NCBI RefSeq assembly: GCF_008831285.2
Contig: NC_045151.1
Span: 2,969,544-3,033,543 of the forward strand
DNA: 64,000 bases
Direction: 5' to 3'
Source of the DNA: Nymphaea colorata
Lineage: Eukaryota > Streptophyta > Magnoliopsida > Nymphaeales > Nymphaeaceae
Shown here in pieces: positions 22,421 to 33,260 of this stretch. The number at the start of each line of letters is the position of its first letter. Position 1 is the stretch's first letter. A program made the translations under genes and the position numbers. The notes below the pieces were generated by a model. That model saw only the letters and a program-made list of their open reading frames with translations, had not been told where the DNA came from and did not search any database.

Positions 22421-24562
22421 CAAACAAAAACACAAATGTTTGTACTGTTGATGAGAGTTGAATAAGAAAACAACAAATTAATTAATCAGTACCAAAGTCC
22501 AATAGAGAATATCTCTAAAATCAAAGAAGAAAACCGAAAGGATCAATGAAACCTTGATTATTTCTTTGTATTGCTGATCTAATGCCATTAATAGGGAAAC
22601 TAATTGAAGATCGAAAGATCATCTAGAACTTAAGAGGATCTGATTGCCCTAGTTTTTAGATCAAATGTTCTGATCGAAGATGGGGCCACCTTAAAGCTAT
22701 TGTTCTAGCAAAGTGTAGATTTGAGAAATATAAACTTTATTAGAGGAGAGCATGCTACTGGCCAGATCCAGATCCAAATCTGTGGATAACAAGTCTGGAT
22801 CTGTTGATAAGGATGAAGCAGATCAAGAGAAACCGCCACCTCTTGTCATGACTATGGTTAAATGAATCATTTTGAGCCTCTCTTCCGGTGGACATTTACC
22901 TCCCATATTGCTTAGACCATCATATCCTTGAATTCACATGAGTTCACATATTGAATGCCAATCTAATGTTGTGACAACAAAGTAGAAATCTCATTAGGCC
23001 TCCCATTCGGTCAGGCCGAAGCTGGGTGGACCTAGGGTATGCTAAAGCCCTCAGGATGAAATTTCCCCAAATTCAATGGACACGACCCGTTGAGTTGGAT
23101 ATTCAAGGCAGAGTTATGTAAACAAGCTAACAGTGATAAATTAAATGTTACTGCTGGTAAATAAGTAGGTGTTACTTAGCCATTGGAATTAGTGTTACAA
23201 TCATACATTGTTTTCCTCTTTTTTCCCTAGGGTACCATCCTTCACGTTTATTAGCGAATAGTTTTTACAGCTTTCTTTCTTTTGTTCCAAGGATTAAAGT
23301 CCTTTACAGCAAGGATTCCGCGTCCTTTGTTTTCAATGTTCCTTTGTCATTGTTGGTGATATTGAAGTAGAAGAAAGCAGCAAGTTGCCTTCTCATAATC
23401 ATTAACAGAAGGGGAGAAATAGTGAGAACAAGAAACCAAAAAAATTTACAGTCATAGTAAATTATGAGACAAAAGATGTTGGAACGTCTAGATAGTCTTG
23501 TTCGTGGTGCACAGAAATGTTTGCTTGTCTCGGAAAAATATGATCATTGTGTGGTTACAAGGAAGAAAAGCGACACTTATCAATCATCTATACTAGAACC
23601 AAGGCTTTTCATTCTCCAATTTTGATGTTAGAGATAGAAAAAGGTGGTGACATTGAAATCTTATACTTTATCTATCTAAATCTAACATGATAATTAGAGG
23701 AATATGTTTATTGCATTTCAGCATGCCACTATGAAAAATGAAACAGATAAGAGAAATCAAGTTATTATATCATGTTTACCTAACTAAAATAACTTGGTTT
23801 CTTCGTGATACCTAATTGAGTGGTAGTTTATGTACTAATTCTGAGAAGCTCATATTACTGTGCTATTGTATAAGCAGTAGAGCACATCAAATCATCTCTT
23901 TGCCCATTATGATGCAGTAGAGCCATTTGATTATACAACTACTTCAGAATGCTTGCTTTGAATCATCTTGATCTGAAGAATTTTGTTCAATGTTTTCTTA
24001 TGTGCAGAAACATAACCAGCACATTGTTAGAGCAGCAACAGGAGAAGGAATTTTATAGCTAGCAATACTTCAATAAGCATTCAAGAAAAAAAATCCATTT
24101 TTGGCATTTCCCAGGTAAGCAAAAGATAGTATGTTTAACCAAAACTCATCTGAAGCTTTTCTGTTCTCTCATTAAAGAAATATAACTTTGAGCTAAGTTG
24201 TATCGCTTTTGCATAAGTAATAATGATCTTATTGAATAAGAAACACAACATTGTTTTTAAATCTTCTATGATTTCACACAAGGCCTTGTTTGATTAGTAG
24301 ATGGGATAATCTTATTGCTTTTGCCCTGTTGTTGTGTCATGAAGAGATCTTAATGTGTTTGCTCTGTTTTTGCAAGTCAGGGGCACAAGTAGCATCAATG
24401 GGGAGACGAGTTCGTAGGCTACTAGAAAAAACTATTGACAAAAACTCCAATTCCATATTACCTGCAGCCCTTTCTTCCTAAAGGTTGGTTTCCTGAGTAG
24501 TTGAATAGCTCTCACTGATGTCAAAAGCAGAAGTCTCTGAGTGAGCATGTTGGTTTTTTTAA
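22177..24562. other. Non-coding interval with a GA microsatellite
   Basis: A GA array lies at 22390-22418. No recognisable gene, transposon end or RNA gene was found in the remainder. A 63-codon frame at 24290-24481 ends in ordinary-looking sequence but matches no family I know. Confidence 0.45.
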
Positions 24563-24849
24563 AACCATGTGTACTTGGCTAATGTCCTTTTCCTTGGTCA
24601 CATTTTTGCTTTACCAAAAGAAGATTCATGTATATGTCTATGTCATGCAGTAGATTTCAAGAAGGAAAAAGAACGAACCACAACTATCTGCATAACTTTG
24701 CAAGAATTATTAATAATTGAAAACCACGTGTACTTGACTAATGACCTTTTCCTTAGTCACATTTTTGCTATACCAAAAGAAGATTCAAGTATATGTATAT
24801 GTCATGCAGTAGATTTCAAGAAGGAAAAAGAACGAACCACAACTGTATG
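24563..24849. repeat. 159-bp tandem duplication, second unit cut by Copia-1
   Basis: Unit 1 begins at 24563 (aaaaccatgtgtacttgg) and unit 2 at 24720 (aaaccacgtgtacttgac). They share a run including atgcagtagatttcaagaag. Unit 2 stops at 24849 and its last part (gcataactttgcaggaatta) resumes at about 30018-30047 on the other side of the Copia-1 insertion. Confidence 0.88.
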
Positions 24850-25014
24850 TGTTGAATTTAAGAGAACTAATCTTTGATTAACCTCGAAAGAATCCCTAAC
24901 TCCTCTTTATATAGACTAGAGGAGAGGGAAAAGTTACAAGAAAGTCATTAAAAAGAAACATTATTACACAAGTGCCCTCTCAAGCCTAATACTGAATATA
25001 AACACGTCTTAACA
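24850..25014 (-). repeat. Copia-1 3' LTR (165 bp)
   Basis: Bounded by TG...CA and adjacent to the polypurine tract. It contains a tatata-type promoter-like stretch (ctctttatatagac). No difference from the other LTR was seen. Confidence 0.95.
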
Positions 25015-25023
25015 CTCCCCCTC
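25015..25023 (-). other. Copia-1 polypurine tract
   Basis: GAGGGGGAG on the element strand, immediately inside the 3' LTR. This is the usual primer for plus-strand DNA synthesis. Confidence 0.85.
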
Positions 25024-25029
25024 AAGTTG

Positions 25030-28000
25030 GAGCATATATGTCAAACAAGCTCAACTTGGAACAACAACTTTGGAATGGTCCTCTTGCAAGAGCTTTAGTA
25101 AAAATATCAGCAGTTTGCCCTATGGGAGGTACTTACAAACCCCTTTTGAATCATGTCTCTGGTATAGTGACAATCTACTTCAACATGCTTGGTTCTCTTA
25201 TGGAAAGCAGGATTATTAGCAATAAACAGAGCAGCTCTGTTATCACCTAACAATTGCATAGGAACAGGCACTTCCACAGTAAGATCCAACATCAGAGATC
25301 TAACCCACATAACTTCAGCAGTAGCCTGAGCCATAGCTCTATACTCAGATTCTGCACTTGATCTGGCAACCACTGTCTGCTTCTTACTCTTCCATGTGAC
25401 CAAGTTGGATCCAATAAACACACAAAATCCAGTAGTGGATTTTCTGTCAAGGTGACATCCCGCATAATCAGCATCAACATACACAGATATAGTGAGAGAT
25501 GTACCATTTTGAAAGAAGAGTCCCATTCCTGGTGAATTTTTTAGATACCTGAGAATCATCATAGCAGCATCCCAATGGACTTTCTTGGGCTTATCCATAA
25601 ATTGACTCACTCTGCTGACAGCATAGGCAATATCAGGTCGAGTAACAGTGATATATAGGAGCTTCCCAACAATCCCTCTATATTGTCTAGCATCAACATC
25701 TTCAGTATCATCATCATACAAGCGAGTATTGATGTCCATAGGTGTAGAGACAGGTCGACATCCTAGCATACCTGTCTCTTGCAAAACATCAGTAACGTAT
25801 TTCCTTTGGCACATGATAAGACCCTTCTGATTTCTGGCAAACTCAATACCTAGGAAATAGCGTAGCTTACCAAGATCCTTGGTGACAAAGTGTCGTCCAA
25901 GGACGTCCTTGATGTTGGAAATCCCCTGAATATCATCCCCTATAACAATGATATCATCAACATAGACAAGAACTATCACTGTACCTGTAGAAGTTTTCTT
26001 GACAAAAAGGAAATGATCGGTCGAAGAACGTCTGAAGCCCTCATTCTCAATATTCTCTGATAATTTTTGGAACCAAGCTCGAGGACTTTGTTTCAGACCA
26101 TAAATGGCATTTCTCAATCTGCACACTTTCTGACACTCCCCCTCAGCAACAAACCCTGGTGATTGCTGCATATACACTTCTTCATGTAGGTCACCATACA
26201 GAAAGGTATTTTTGACATCAAGCTGTGATAGAGACCAATTCTTGCTGACTGCAACAACGAGAAGAACCCGTAAAGAAGCATGTCGTGCCACAGGAGAGAA
26301 GGTATCATAATAATCAACCCCATAAGTCTGAGTATAGCCTTTAGCAACCAGGCGTGCCTTATATCTCTCAATGCTGCCATCTGCTCTGTATTTAACAGTA
26401 AATACCCATCTGCAACCAACAATAGCTGCATCAGATGAAGGAGTAACCAGTGTCCATGTGCCTCTAGACTGAAGAGCATCCATCTCTTCTTGCATTGCTG
26501 CGGCCTATTTGGGATCAGAAAGAGCGTCCATGGGAGTCTGTGGAAGAGCTACAGCCGACAGTCCCTTGACAAACTGTCGGTAAGTAGGAGTGAGTCTATC
26601 CATGGATAAATGACCAGAGAGAGGATGCAAAGTGCAACTGCGTTTGTCTTTCCTTTGAGCAATGGGCATATCAAGTTCATTAATATGAGGACTAGGAGCA
26701 TGCTCTGGAGAGTCCCCTGTGTCATCATCACATAAAGAATTGTCAGCAGGATTTGTGTGTTCAGGAAGTACCTTGGGCGTGCTGGGTGAAGGCACAGGAG
26801 CACAGTGGGCAGGTTGAACAGGTTTAGTGCGACGTTGGTAGATAGCCCCAAAACGCGAAGCAACGGGTTGTGGATAACTCATGAGAGGTAAAGGAAGGTG
26901 GACTTCGTCACTAAATTCAGGCACCCTCAATTGAGTTCCATTTGGAGAGAAATAAGAGGTTGACTCAAAAAATGTAACATCAGCACTCACATAATATCGA
27001 CGAGTAGAAGGATCATAACAGTGATATCCCTTTTAAGTGCGGGAATAACCAACAAAGATTGTTTTGGTAGCCCGAGGGGATAACTTATCTCTCCCAGGAC
27101 CAAGCAACTGAACAAAGGCAACACATCCAAAAATACGAAAACAATTCTCTGTCAGGAAAAAGAACAGAGAAAGGAATAAGATCTCCCAACACAAATGACG
27201 GCATGCGATTAATAAGATAGCATGTTGTAAGAACAGCATCTCCCCAGTAAGAATGGGGGACATGGCTGTGTATGATAATGGTTCTGGCGACATCAAGAAT
27301 ATGGCGGTGTTTTCTTTCAGCAACCCCATTTTGTTGAGAGGTATAGGCACAAGAAGTTTGGTGAATGATACCCTTATCCCTGAAAAATTGTTCTAAAGAG
27401 GAAGCACAGAACTCAAGAGCATTGTCAGAGCGCACAATCTTGACACAAGTATCAAACTGAGTCAGAATTTCATTGATAAAATTTTTGATTACATGACCTG
27501 CTTCAGATTTGTGTTTCATAAGAAAAACCCAACTAACACGACTGTAATCATCAACAGCAACAAGATAATACCGATGACCCTGAAGGTCAGGAGTACGACT
27601 CGGGCCCCAAACATCAAAATGAAGTAACTCAAACACAGAGTGGCTACTTCTACTGGACCGCGGAGGAAAGGATGACCGATGGTGTTTGCCTAACTGACAA
27701 GACTCACATTGAAAAGACGACTTATGAGACAGCTGAGGGAGAACATGCAGCAGTTTCTGAAACGGGAGATGTCCAAAACGTAAATGCCAAGTATAAGCCG
27801 AGGATGAGGACGACCCCGACGAGGTAGATCCAGCAAAGGGAAAGGAATGCACTAGCCTGTAGAGACCTCCCTGTTCACGGCCACTGCCAATCACCCTGCC
27901 CGTCAGTATATCCTGAAACACAAGAGAGGAAGAGTCAAATATAGCACGACAATTTAATTCTCTGGTAATCTGACTGATAGAAAGTAGGCTATGGGGGAAT

Positions 28001-28380
28001 TATGGTGCATGAAGAACGTGCTGCAGCGGTAATGATGAAGTAAGTTGGACCTCTCCATGTTCAACAACTGGTGAATATTTTCCATCTGCGAGAATAACCG
28101 AACGACCCGGTGGAGTAGGGACGTAAGAGGTGAATTGGGCCTTATCCCCACAGAGATGTGTCAATGCACCAGAATCAATAAGCCAATCTGTAGTGTCAGT
28201 AGCAGAGCAGACTGTACAGGCAGAATACATACCAGATGAAGAAGCACTCGCAGTGGTAGGAACAGTAGAAGTGGTCGGACCAGGGGCTTGATGGGCGCTG
28301 TCGCCAATCAAGTTCCTCAACTGAGAGAGAATGTCATCTACATGCAGCTCACTGGAGGAGGCAGTGTGCTGAGGCTTAGG
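25030..28380 (-). pseudogene. Copia-1 pol (protease, integrase, RT, RNase H), broken
   Basis: It follows gag in the same frame. The protease has the catalytic triplet intact in WLIDSGALTH (near 28150). An in-frame TAA at 28000-28002 follows HAP. Integrase (27085-27921) keeps the HHCC-type region (WHLRFGHL, CESCQLGK) and the three acidic residues in FDVWGP, RSDNALEF and NGVAERKHR. A frameshift near 27160 moves the end of integrase to another frame, where TAA (27033-27035) and TAG (26505-26507, expected Trp) follow. RT has QLDVKNTF and YVDD; RNase H keeps VDADYAG, SAESEYRA, GDN and KHVEVD. A last frameshift near 25120 cuts off the final ADIFTKAL-type tail. There are at least three stops and two frameshifts besides the gag TAG. 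Confidence 0.9.
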
Positions 28381-29238
28381 CTACTTAGGAGAATCAGTAG
28401 ATACAGTCTGATTTGCAAAAGCTGGACGGCCATGTTTCTGCCAACACTTATCCACAGTATGACCAATGCGGTGACAAAACTGACATACAGGGCGCGAAGG
28501 GGTATTGCCACGGCCACGGCCCCCTCGTCCTCTGGGAAAAAAGGGTCCACCTCTGCCACGAGTAGCAAGCATAGCAGAAGTGGTATCAGGAACAGTCGAT
28601 GCAGAGATCGGAATTCTGCTGAGCCTACTGTAAGCCTCATCAATAGGAGGAATCGAGGGACTAGTAAGCATTTGGTTCTTTGCGGATTCATAAACAGAGT
28701 CTAAACCAGAAAGAAAGACCCCTACCATAAGCATATCTCTGTATGCCTTTTGTTGTTCACACTTGCATGCGGGAAAGTAGCTATTCAGTCTCTCAAACAT
28801 GGACTTCAGACTAGAATAATAAGTGTGAAGAGGTCGGCCATCTTGTCGCATCTGATGAATATCATGATGAAGCTGCATAATGCGCGTTTCATTTCTTGCC
28901 TGTGAATACGTGGCAGCAAGGGAATCCCACATATCCTTTGCACTGTCCTTGTGCAAGACTTCATTTGCAATTTCTTGAGAGAGAGTACCAACAATCCATA
29001 CCATAACCAACGAATTATCTTTAAACCAAGTAGTATATTTTCCTACCTTCTGTACGGGCTCAGGCTCCAATATGAGATGTTCCTTCTCATGAGTGATCAA
29101 GGTTCTTTTTACTTGCATGGCCCACATCTCGTAATTACCCCCATCCATTTTGGTGATAATGCTGGAAAATGGGAAACTCTTCATCTCTCCCGACGATACA
29201 AAGGAAGAGGTATTAGCGCCACTACTAATTTCAGACAT
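28381..29238 (-). CDS. Copia-1 Gag, 285 aa
   Basis: An open frame from ATG at 29238 to TAG at 28381-28383. The N-terminal half carries the copia Gag/UBN2 pattern (MDGGNYEMWAMQVKRTL, MWDSLAATYSQARNETRIMQL). The C-terminus has an Arg/Gly stretch (GRGGPFFPRGRGGRGRG) and a CCHC knuckle, CQFCHRIGHTVDKC, that would bind RNA. The protease follows in the same frame directly after the TAG, so either the stop is a mutation or Gag-Pol needs read-through; with stops elsewhere I favour mutation. Gag would assemble cytoplasmic virus-like particles. Intact length is normal for this group. Confidence 0.88.
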   Translation of the reverse strand: MSEISSGANTSSFVSSGEMKSFPFSSIITKMDGGNYEMWAMQVKRTLITHEKEHLILEPEPVQKVGKYTTWFKDNSLVMVWIVGTLSQEIANEVLHKDSAKDMWDSLAATYSQARNETRIMQLHHDIHQMRQDGRPLHTYYSSLKSMFERLNSYFPACKCEQQKAYRDMLMVGVFLSGLDSVYESAKNQMLTSPSIPPIDEAYSRLSRIPISASTVPDTTSAMLATRGRGGPFFPRGRGGRGRGNTPSRPVCQFCHRIGHTVDKCWQKHGRPAFANQTVSTDSPK

Positions 29239-29837
29239 CTTTCAATACAAAGGAGGAAACCGAGCCACGGAATAGGATGTGCAGGCAAAAAGAATACAAT
29301 CACATATCGAAAGACAACATACTGATCATGAAGCAAGATGCAGTTAACACATGTAGCAATCCATAAGTCTGATCGGCTAGAAGAGGCAACAGCAGAGCTG
29401 AACGAAGAGAGATACCAGAGACGGCGCTGAGAAGAAAATCAGCGTGCAGAACCACGGGCAGAGCAGCGGCGGAGCAGCATGCAGAGCAGTGGCGGAGCAG
29501 CGTGCAGAGCAGTGGCGGAGCAGCGTGCAGCGGAAAGACGCTGAGAGGAAAAAAAAAATCAGCGTGCAGGCAGAGCAGCAGCGGCGGGAATTAGGTCAGG
29601 CGGCAGGCAGCGGCAAAGATGACAACGATGGGGGGCGGCGGCGAAGATGACAGGCGAAGCAGCAACGGGCGCAGGCTGCGGACGCGGCGCAGGCGGACGG
29701 GCACAGGCGACGCAGGCGGCAATGGGTAGGGCGACGAGGGGCAGCAGGGATGGGTCGGGCGGCGGCAGCTGACGCCGATCAGGCGGCGGCTGGCGCCGCT
29801 CAGTCGGCGACAACTCGCTGAGGAGGAGACGGCTGGT
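29239..29837 (-). other. Copia-1 leader with 23-bp triplication
   Basis: The leader between primer site and gag is unusually G/C and CAG-rich. A 23-bp unit (agagcagtggcggagcagcg) is repeated three times at 29460-29528. Frames open across it reflect composition, not a gene. Confidence 0.75.
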
Positions 29838-29849
29838 GCTCTGATACCA
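29838..29849 (-). other. Copia-1 primer binding site (initiator Met tRNA)
   Basis: TGGTATCAGAGC on the element strand directly abuts the 5' LTR, the classic plant Copia primer site complementary to the 3' end of initiator-Met tRNA. Confidence 0.95.
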
Positions 29850-30014
29850 TGTTGAATTTAAGAGAACTAATCTTTGATTAACCTCGAAAGAATCCCTAAC
29901 TCCTCTTTATATAGACTAGAGGAGAGGGAAAAGTTACAAGAAAGTCATTAAAAAGAAACATTATTACACAAGTGCCCTCTCAAGCCTAATACTGAATATA
30001 AACACGTCTTAACA
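29850..30014 (-). repeat. Copia-1 5' LTR (165 bp)
   Basis: Appears identical to the 3' LTR over its full length and is bounded by the GTATG duplication. Confidence 0.95.
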
Positions 30015-30129
30015 GTATGCATAACTTTGCAGGAATTATTGATAAATGTGTTGGCCAAATTGATGCCTTCAATTAATCAAATCATCTCTTAGCAAATAAA
30101 GTTCCATTGTTAGATGCCACATGTAGATG

Positions 30130-30524
30130 TAGAGAGTGATCTGTTATATGATATTTGTTGAGATAATTATTAAAACGCAAGTGGCCTGTTGGTTGATAAA
30201 AAAACTCAAGTTCTTGTTTCATCTATCTTGTGACTACTTGACTGGAAATGCTTGTGTTGTTAATGGACTGAAAGCTAAGAAGCAGAGCATGATTGTTGAT
30301 TCTTTTCGTGAAGGGAAAGTAAACTATTTACTTTTCATCATTTTCGCAACTATTTATCTTGCTTACTTTCAATAAGATAAAGTGCTGACCCTTATACAGA
30401 TGAACCTCTTGCTGACTACTGATGTTGCTGAGGAAGGCATTGATGTGCATAATTGCTCCTGCATGATACGGTTTGACTTGTCAAAACTGTTCGAAGCTAC
30501 ATACAGTCATGTGGTCATGCATGA
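30130..30524 (+). pseudogene. Dicer-like (DCL4-type) helicase C-domain fragment, pseudogene
   Basis: Two exons are readable. The first, about 30130-30318, encodes MIFVEIIIKTQVACWLIKKL, then DYLTGNACVVNGL and VDSFREGK. An 81-bp intron (30319-30399, GT...AG) follows. The second encodes MNLLLTTDVAEEGIDV, NCSCMIRFDLSK: the SF2 helicase C-terminal region of plant Dicers. A one-base deletion near 30480-30483 shifts the frame. The shifted frame then reads TVRSYIQSCGHA and TGA where Dicers have the QSRGRAR arginine motif, so three CG sites (two CGT, one CGA) appear to have become TGT, CAT and TGA. Dicers cut long double-stranded RNA into small RNAs. No RNase III, PAZ or other Dicer domain was found nearby. 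DCL4 assignment rests on motif memory. Confidence 0.8.
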
Positions 30525-31039
30525 TATACTTCTTGTTAAAGCATAAACCTTCTACTTATTTCTTGTAGCGTGAGAGAAGGCTTTGGACCTAAAGGAATTT
30601 GACTTTTGTATTTTGGGATGTAATATATGGTGCATATAAGTTTAGTAGATCTTTAGTCCCAACTATTTGAATCACAGTGACGATAAGGGTAACCATTTGC
30701 ATAATTGTGTCAGAACAAGAAATGTAGTATCCGAAAACAAATTACTTGTTCTTGTAATCTTATTACACTTAGAGGGCATTTGGTTCCTATTCTAAGTGCA
30801 GCATGAACAAAAACATCTTGTTCTAATATTCTTGGAACTATGTACATTAAGTAATACCTTGTCAAGAGCTGAGCATTACACATAACGTTCATGATATTAT
30901 GAACGCTACCATGTTCTTTTTTTTGTGTAAATGATGATGAGCTCAGGTAGCTTCATGATGCATCTACTGCATGCAATGTCTTAAGTTGCTTTAGTCAGTG
31001 AAGACTAGAAATTTGCTCCCCACTAAGTAATGATGTTAC
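30525..31039. other. Non-coding interval
   Basis: AT-rich sequence downstream of the Dicer-like fragment. No further Dicer exon or other gene could be recognised. Confidence 0.45.
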
Positions 31040-33260
31040 TTTTGAATGGCAAATACCATGGCAGTAAGTTCGCACTCGTAGGCCAACTTAATATTGACTT
31101 GAGTTCCCATTGCTTTGCTGAAAAAGCCACTGGGTGTCTGTCTTGATTTAACGCAACACCAACTCCACTCTCCAATGCATCTGTCAATACTTTCAAGGGT
31201 TTTGTGAAGTCGGACGATGCTAGGGCAGGGATACTACTGATGGCCTATTTGAGTTTTTCAAAAGCAACTTTGCTTTCTCTTCTCCAAGCAAATTGATCCT
31301 TCTTTAGCATGTTAGTTGGAGGGGATTATGCTACCCAAAGTGCCTAACAAACCTGCGGTAATACCCCGCTAGGCCTAAAAAGGCTCTCAAACCTTTAACT
31401 CCCGTTGGGATAGCCCAGGTGCATATGGCTGCCACCTTCTTATCCTCCATTTCTATGCTTCTCTAAAAAATAGTATGCCCTAAATAGGTAACCTACTCAC
31501 AGCTGAACATGGATTTGGACCCTTGGCATGCAGCTCATGCTCTTTCAATATTTGCAGCACCACTCCCAAATGTTCTTGGTGTTCCATCCTGTTCCTGTTG
31601 TAAATCAAGATGTCAACAAAGAATACAGATAAACCATCACAAGAATGGTGAAAATTTAGATTCATGGAAGCTTGTCGGTTCATTTGTCAATCCAAAAGGC
31701 ATTACCTTAAATTCGTAATGGCCTTCGTATTTCTAAAACGTTGTTTTGTGTAAACTTTAGTGATTCTGATTTGATATTCAACCCTTAAATCTAACTTGGA
31801 GTAGACTTCCACCCCCCCCCCTTTCTCTCTTTCGACAGCCTCGTGGATGAGCTGTTGCGCCAGGTGCTAAAGTGTTAGTGTTTTGTATCCATGGAGATAT
31901 TGGTATAGGATGTTGATTTTTTCGGTGATTGTGTTGAGTGCTTGATAATCAACGCAAAACCTCCACGTCCCTTTTTTTTTCTTACTAGTAGGGCGGGAGA
32001 AGAATAGGGTTTATGACTAGGTTGAATCACTCCTTCCTGCAACATACTTTAAAAATAGGCCTAGGTGCCGGGCCGGGCCGCCACTGGGTACCCGATACCC
32101 AGCCCGGTTCAAGCCTGAATCCGAGCCTTAAATTTTTGCATCGGGTTTTAACCCGTTGTGCCCGGCCCGGCCCGACATCATAACGGGCCGGGTTCGGGTT
32201 AACAGATCGGCCCGTTAAGTCGTGTGCATTTCAATTTCGAACGATACTTAGGGTTTTCTTTTAGACATTGGAAAGAGAAAGAGCTGAGCCACCGCCACCA
32301 TCATCGCACTGCCGCCGGTCTACCACAGCTGCCATCGACCTTCGGTCCACCGCTGCCGACCTTCATGGAAAGATGACATCAATTCAAATAGGGAAAGGCA
32401 GACCCAAACAGGGAGGGTAGGAGAAACTCGGAGAGAAAGAAAAACGGGAAGACGGAAAGCAGTTACCTGTGCCACGCTACCTCCTTCCTTCCCCTCAGTT
32501 TCTCTTCTTCCTCAACTTCTTCTTCCTCTTGGTTTCTGCCTCCTCCCTTCTCTGTTTGTTCTTTTTCTTCTCCTTTATTTCCCCACTGGTTAGATCTGGA
32601 CCAGACAGTCGGGCCCGACCCGCCTGGCTATCAATTTAAAAACGGGAGCCGGGCCGGGCCATGGACTGGGAAGACGATGCCCGGTACTCGACCCGGCCAG
32701 TAATAAACGAGCTGGGTAACGGGCCGGTCAGATCTGGCCCATTTTCTTAATGGCGCTTCCTAATGGGGCCGGGCCAGCCCGCGATGCCCAGGCCTACTTT
32801 AAATGAGCTTTTCTATTTCTCCTTTTTGAACATGGTTGTATCTATAAAACTTGCTGGGAGTTCTTTTATAATTAGATGCAGTGATCAAACTCACGGCTTG
32901 GGGGCAGACCTTTAGGTGTCTCAAACACCTCCGCATACTCCTTTAGCACCTCACACAAGAAGGTAGGAGTTGTTGGCTTCTATGTATCACCAGATTTTGG
33001 GCTATTAGGCCCAGCAGTCATTAGGAGGAGGTGCAGTCCTTCCTCACTAGGTTTGACCTGGGATTAGCTTGTTCTCTTCAACTACCGTGGGGGCTGCTGT
33101 CCTGGCTTGTGCCTTTAAAGGTCATTGTCATTGAGGTGAAATCCCATATCACATTACCCAGCTAACAGAATATCAGCTCCCCCAATGGCCAAGGGAAATA
33201 ATTCAACCTTGAATTTCTGTCCCTGGACTTCTATTTCCTCTTGAGGACAGCATACAACAC
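31040..33260 (-). mobile_element. Ty3/gypsy remnant (protease, RT, RNase H), split by hAT-C
   Basis: In minus-strand order: a protease tail near 33150-33240 (VQGQKFKVELF, GGADILLAG); RT start on both sides of hAT-C (EIEKLI, then MLQEGVIQPSH, YSSPALLVRKKK); WRFCVDYQALN near 31960; the RT active site as FFVDILIYN near 31610 (usual FFDDILIYS, first Asp replaced by Val); the RT thumb [17 protein letters not shown] near 31360; and RNase H KVLTDALESGVGVALNQD near 31180. Many stops and frame changes and no LTRs or integrase were seen. It is a dead fragment of a plant Gypsy element. Confidence 0.82.
32056..32796. mobile_element. Non-autonomous hAT element C (741 bp) with GGGCCGG ends
   Basis: Terminal repeats are TAGGCCTAGGTGCC at the left and the complement TAGGCCTGGGCATC at the right, both followed by GGGCCGG clusters as in elements A and B. 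Target duplications are ctttaaaa (32047-32054, one extra a before the element) and ctttaaat (32797-32804). It interrupts the Gypsy RT, whose reading resumes on the other side. There is no transposase; the interior has a CCGCCACC-rich stretch near 32290-32350 and a CT-rich stretch near 32470-32580. Confidence 0.85.

Larger units (their letters stand above)
24850..30014 (-). mobile_element. Ty1/copia LTR retrotransposon Copia-1 (5165 bp)
   Basis: Two 165-bp LTRs, each TGTTAAG...TTCAACA on the element strand, appear identical by eye. The element is flanked by a perfect 5-bp duplication GTATG (24845-24849 and 30015-30019). The initiator-Met primer site and polypurine tract lie next to the LTRs. 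Domain order gag, protease, integrase, reverse transcriptase, RNase H is that of Copia, and short LTRs plus motif style suggest the Ale/Retrofit group (inference). The coding frame has several lesions although the LTRs look new. Confidence 0.95.

Noticed and set aside
28381-28383. Gag TAG as a programmed read-through signal
   Set aside because: Possible, but the element has three more in-frame stops and two frameshifts, and no read-through context was evident, so a mutation is the simpler reading.
29444-29813. Arg/Gln-rich and Pro-rich frames in the Copia-1 leader
   Set aside because: Composition artefact of a CAG/CGG-rich leader with a 23-bp repeat.
29838-29849. tRNA-like match
   Set aside because: Only the 12-base primer site complementary to initiator-Met tRNA, not a tRNA gene; no complete tRNA was found elsewhere.
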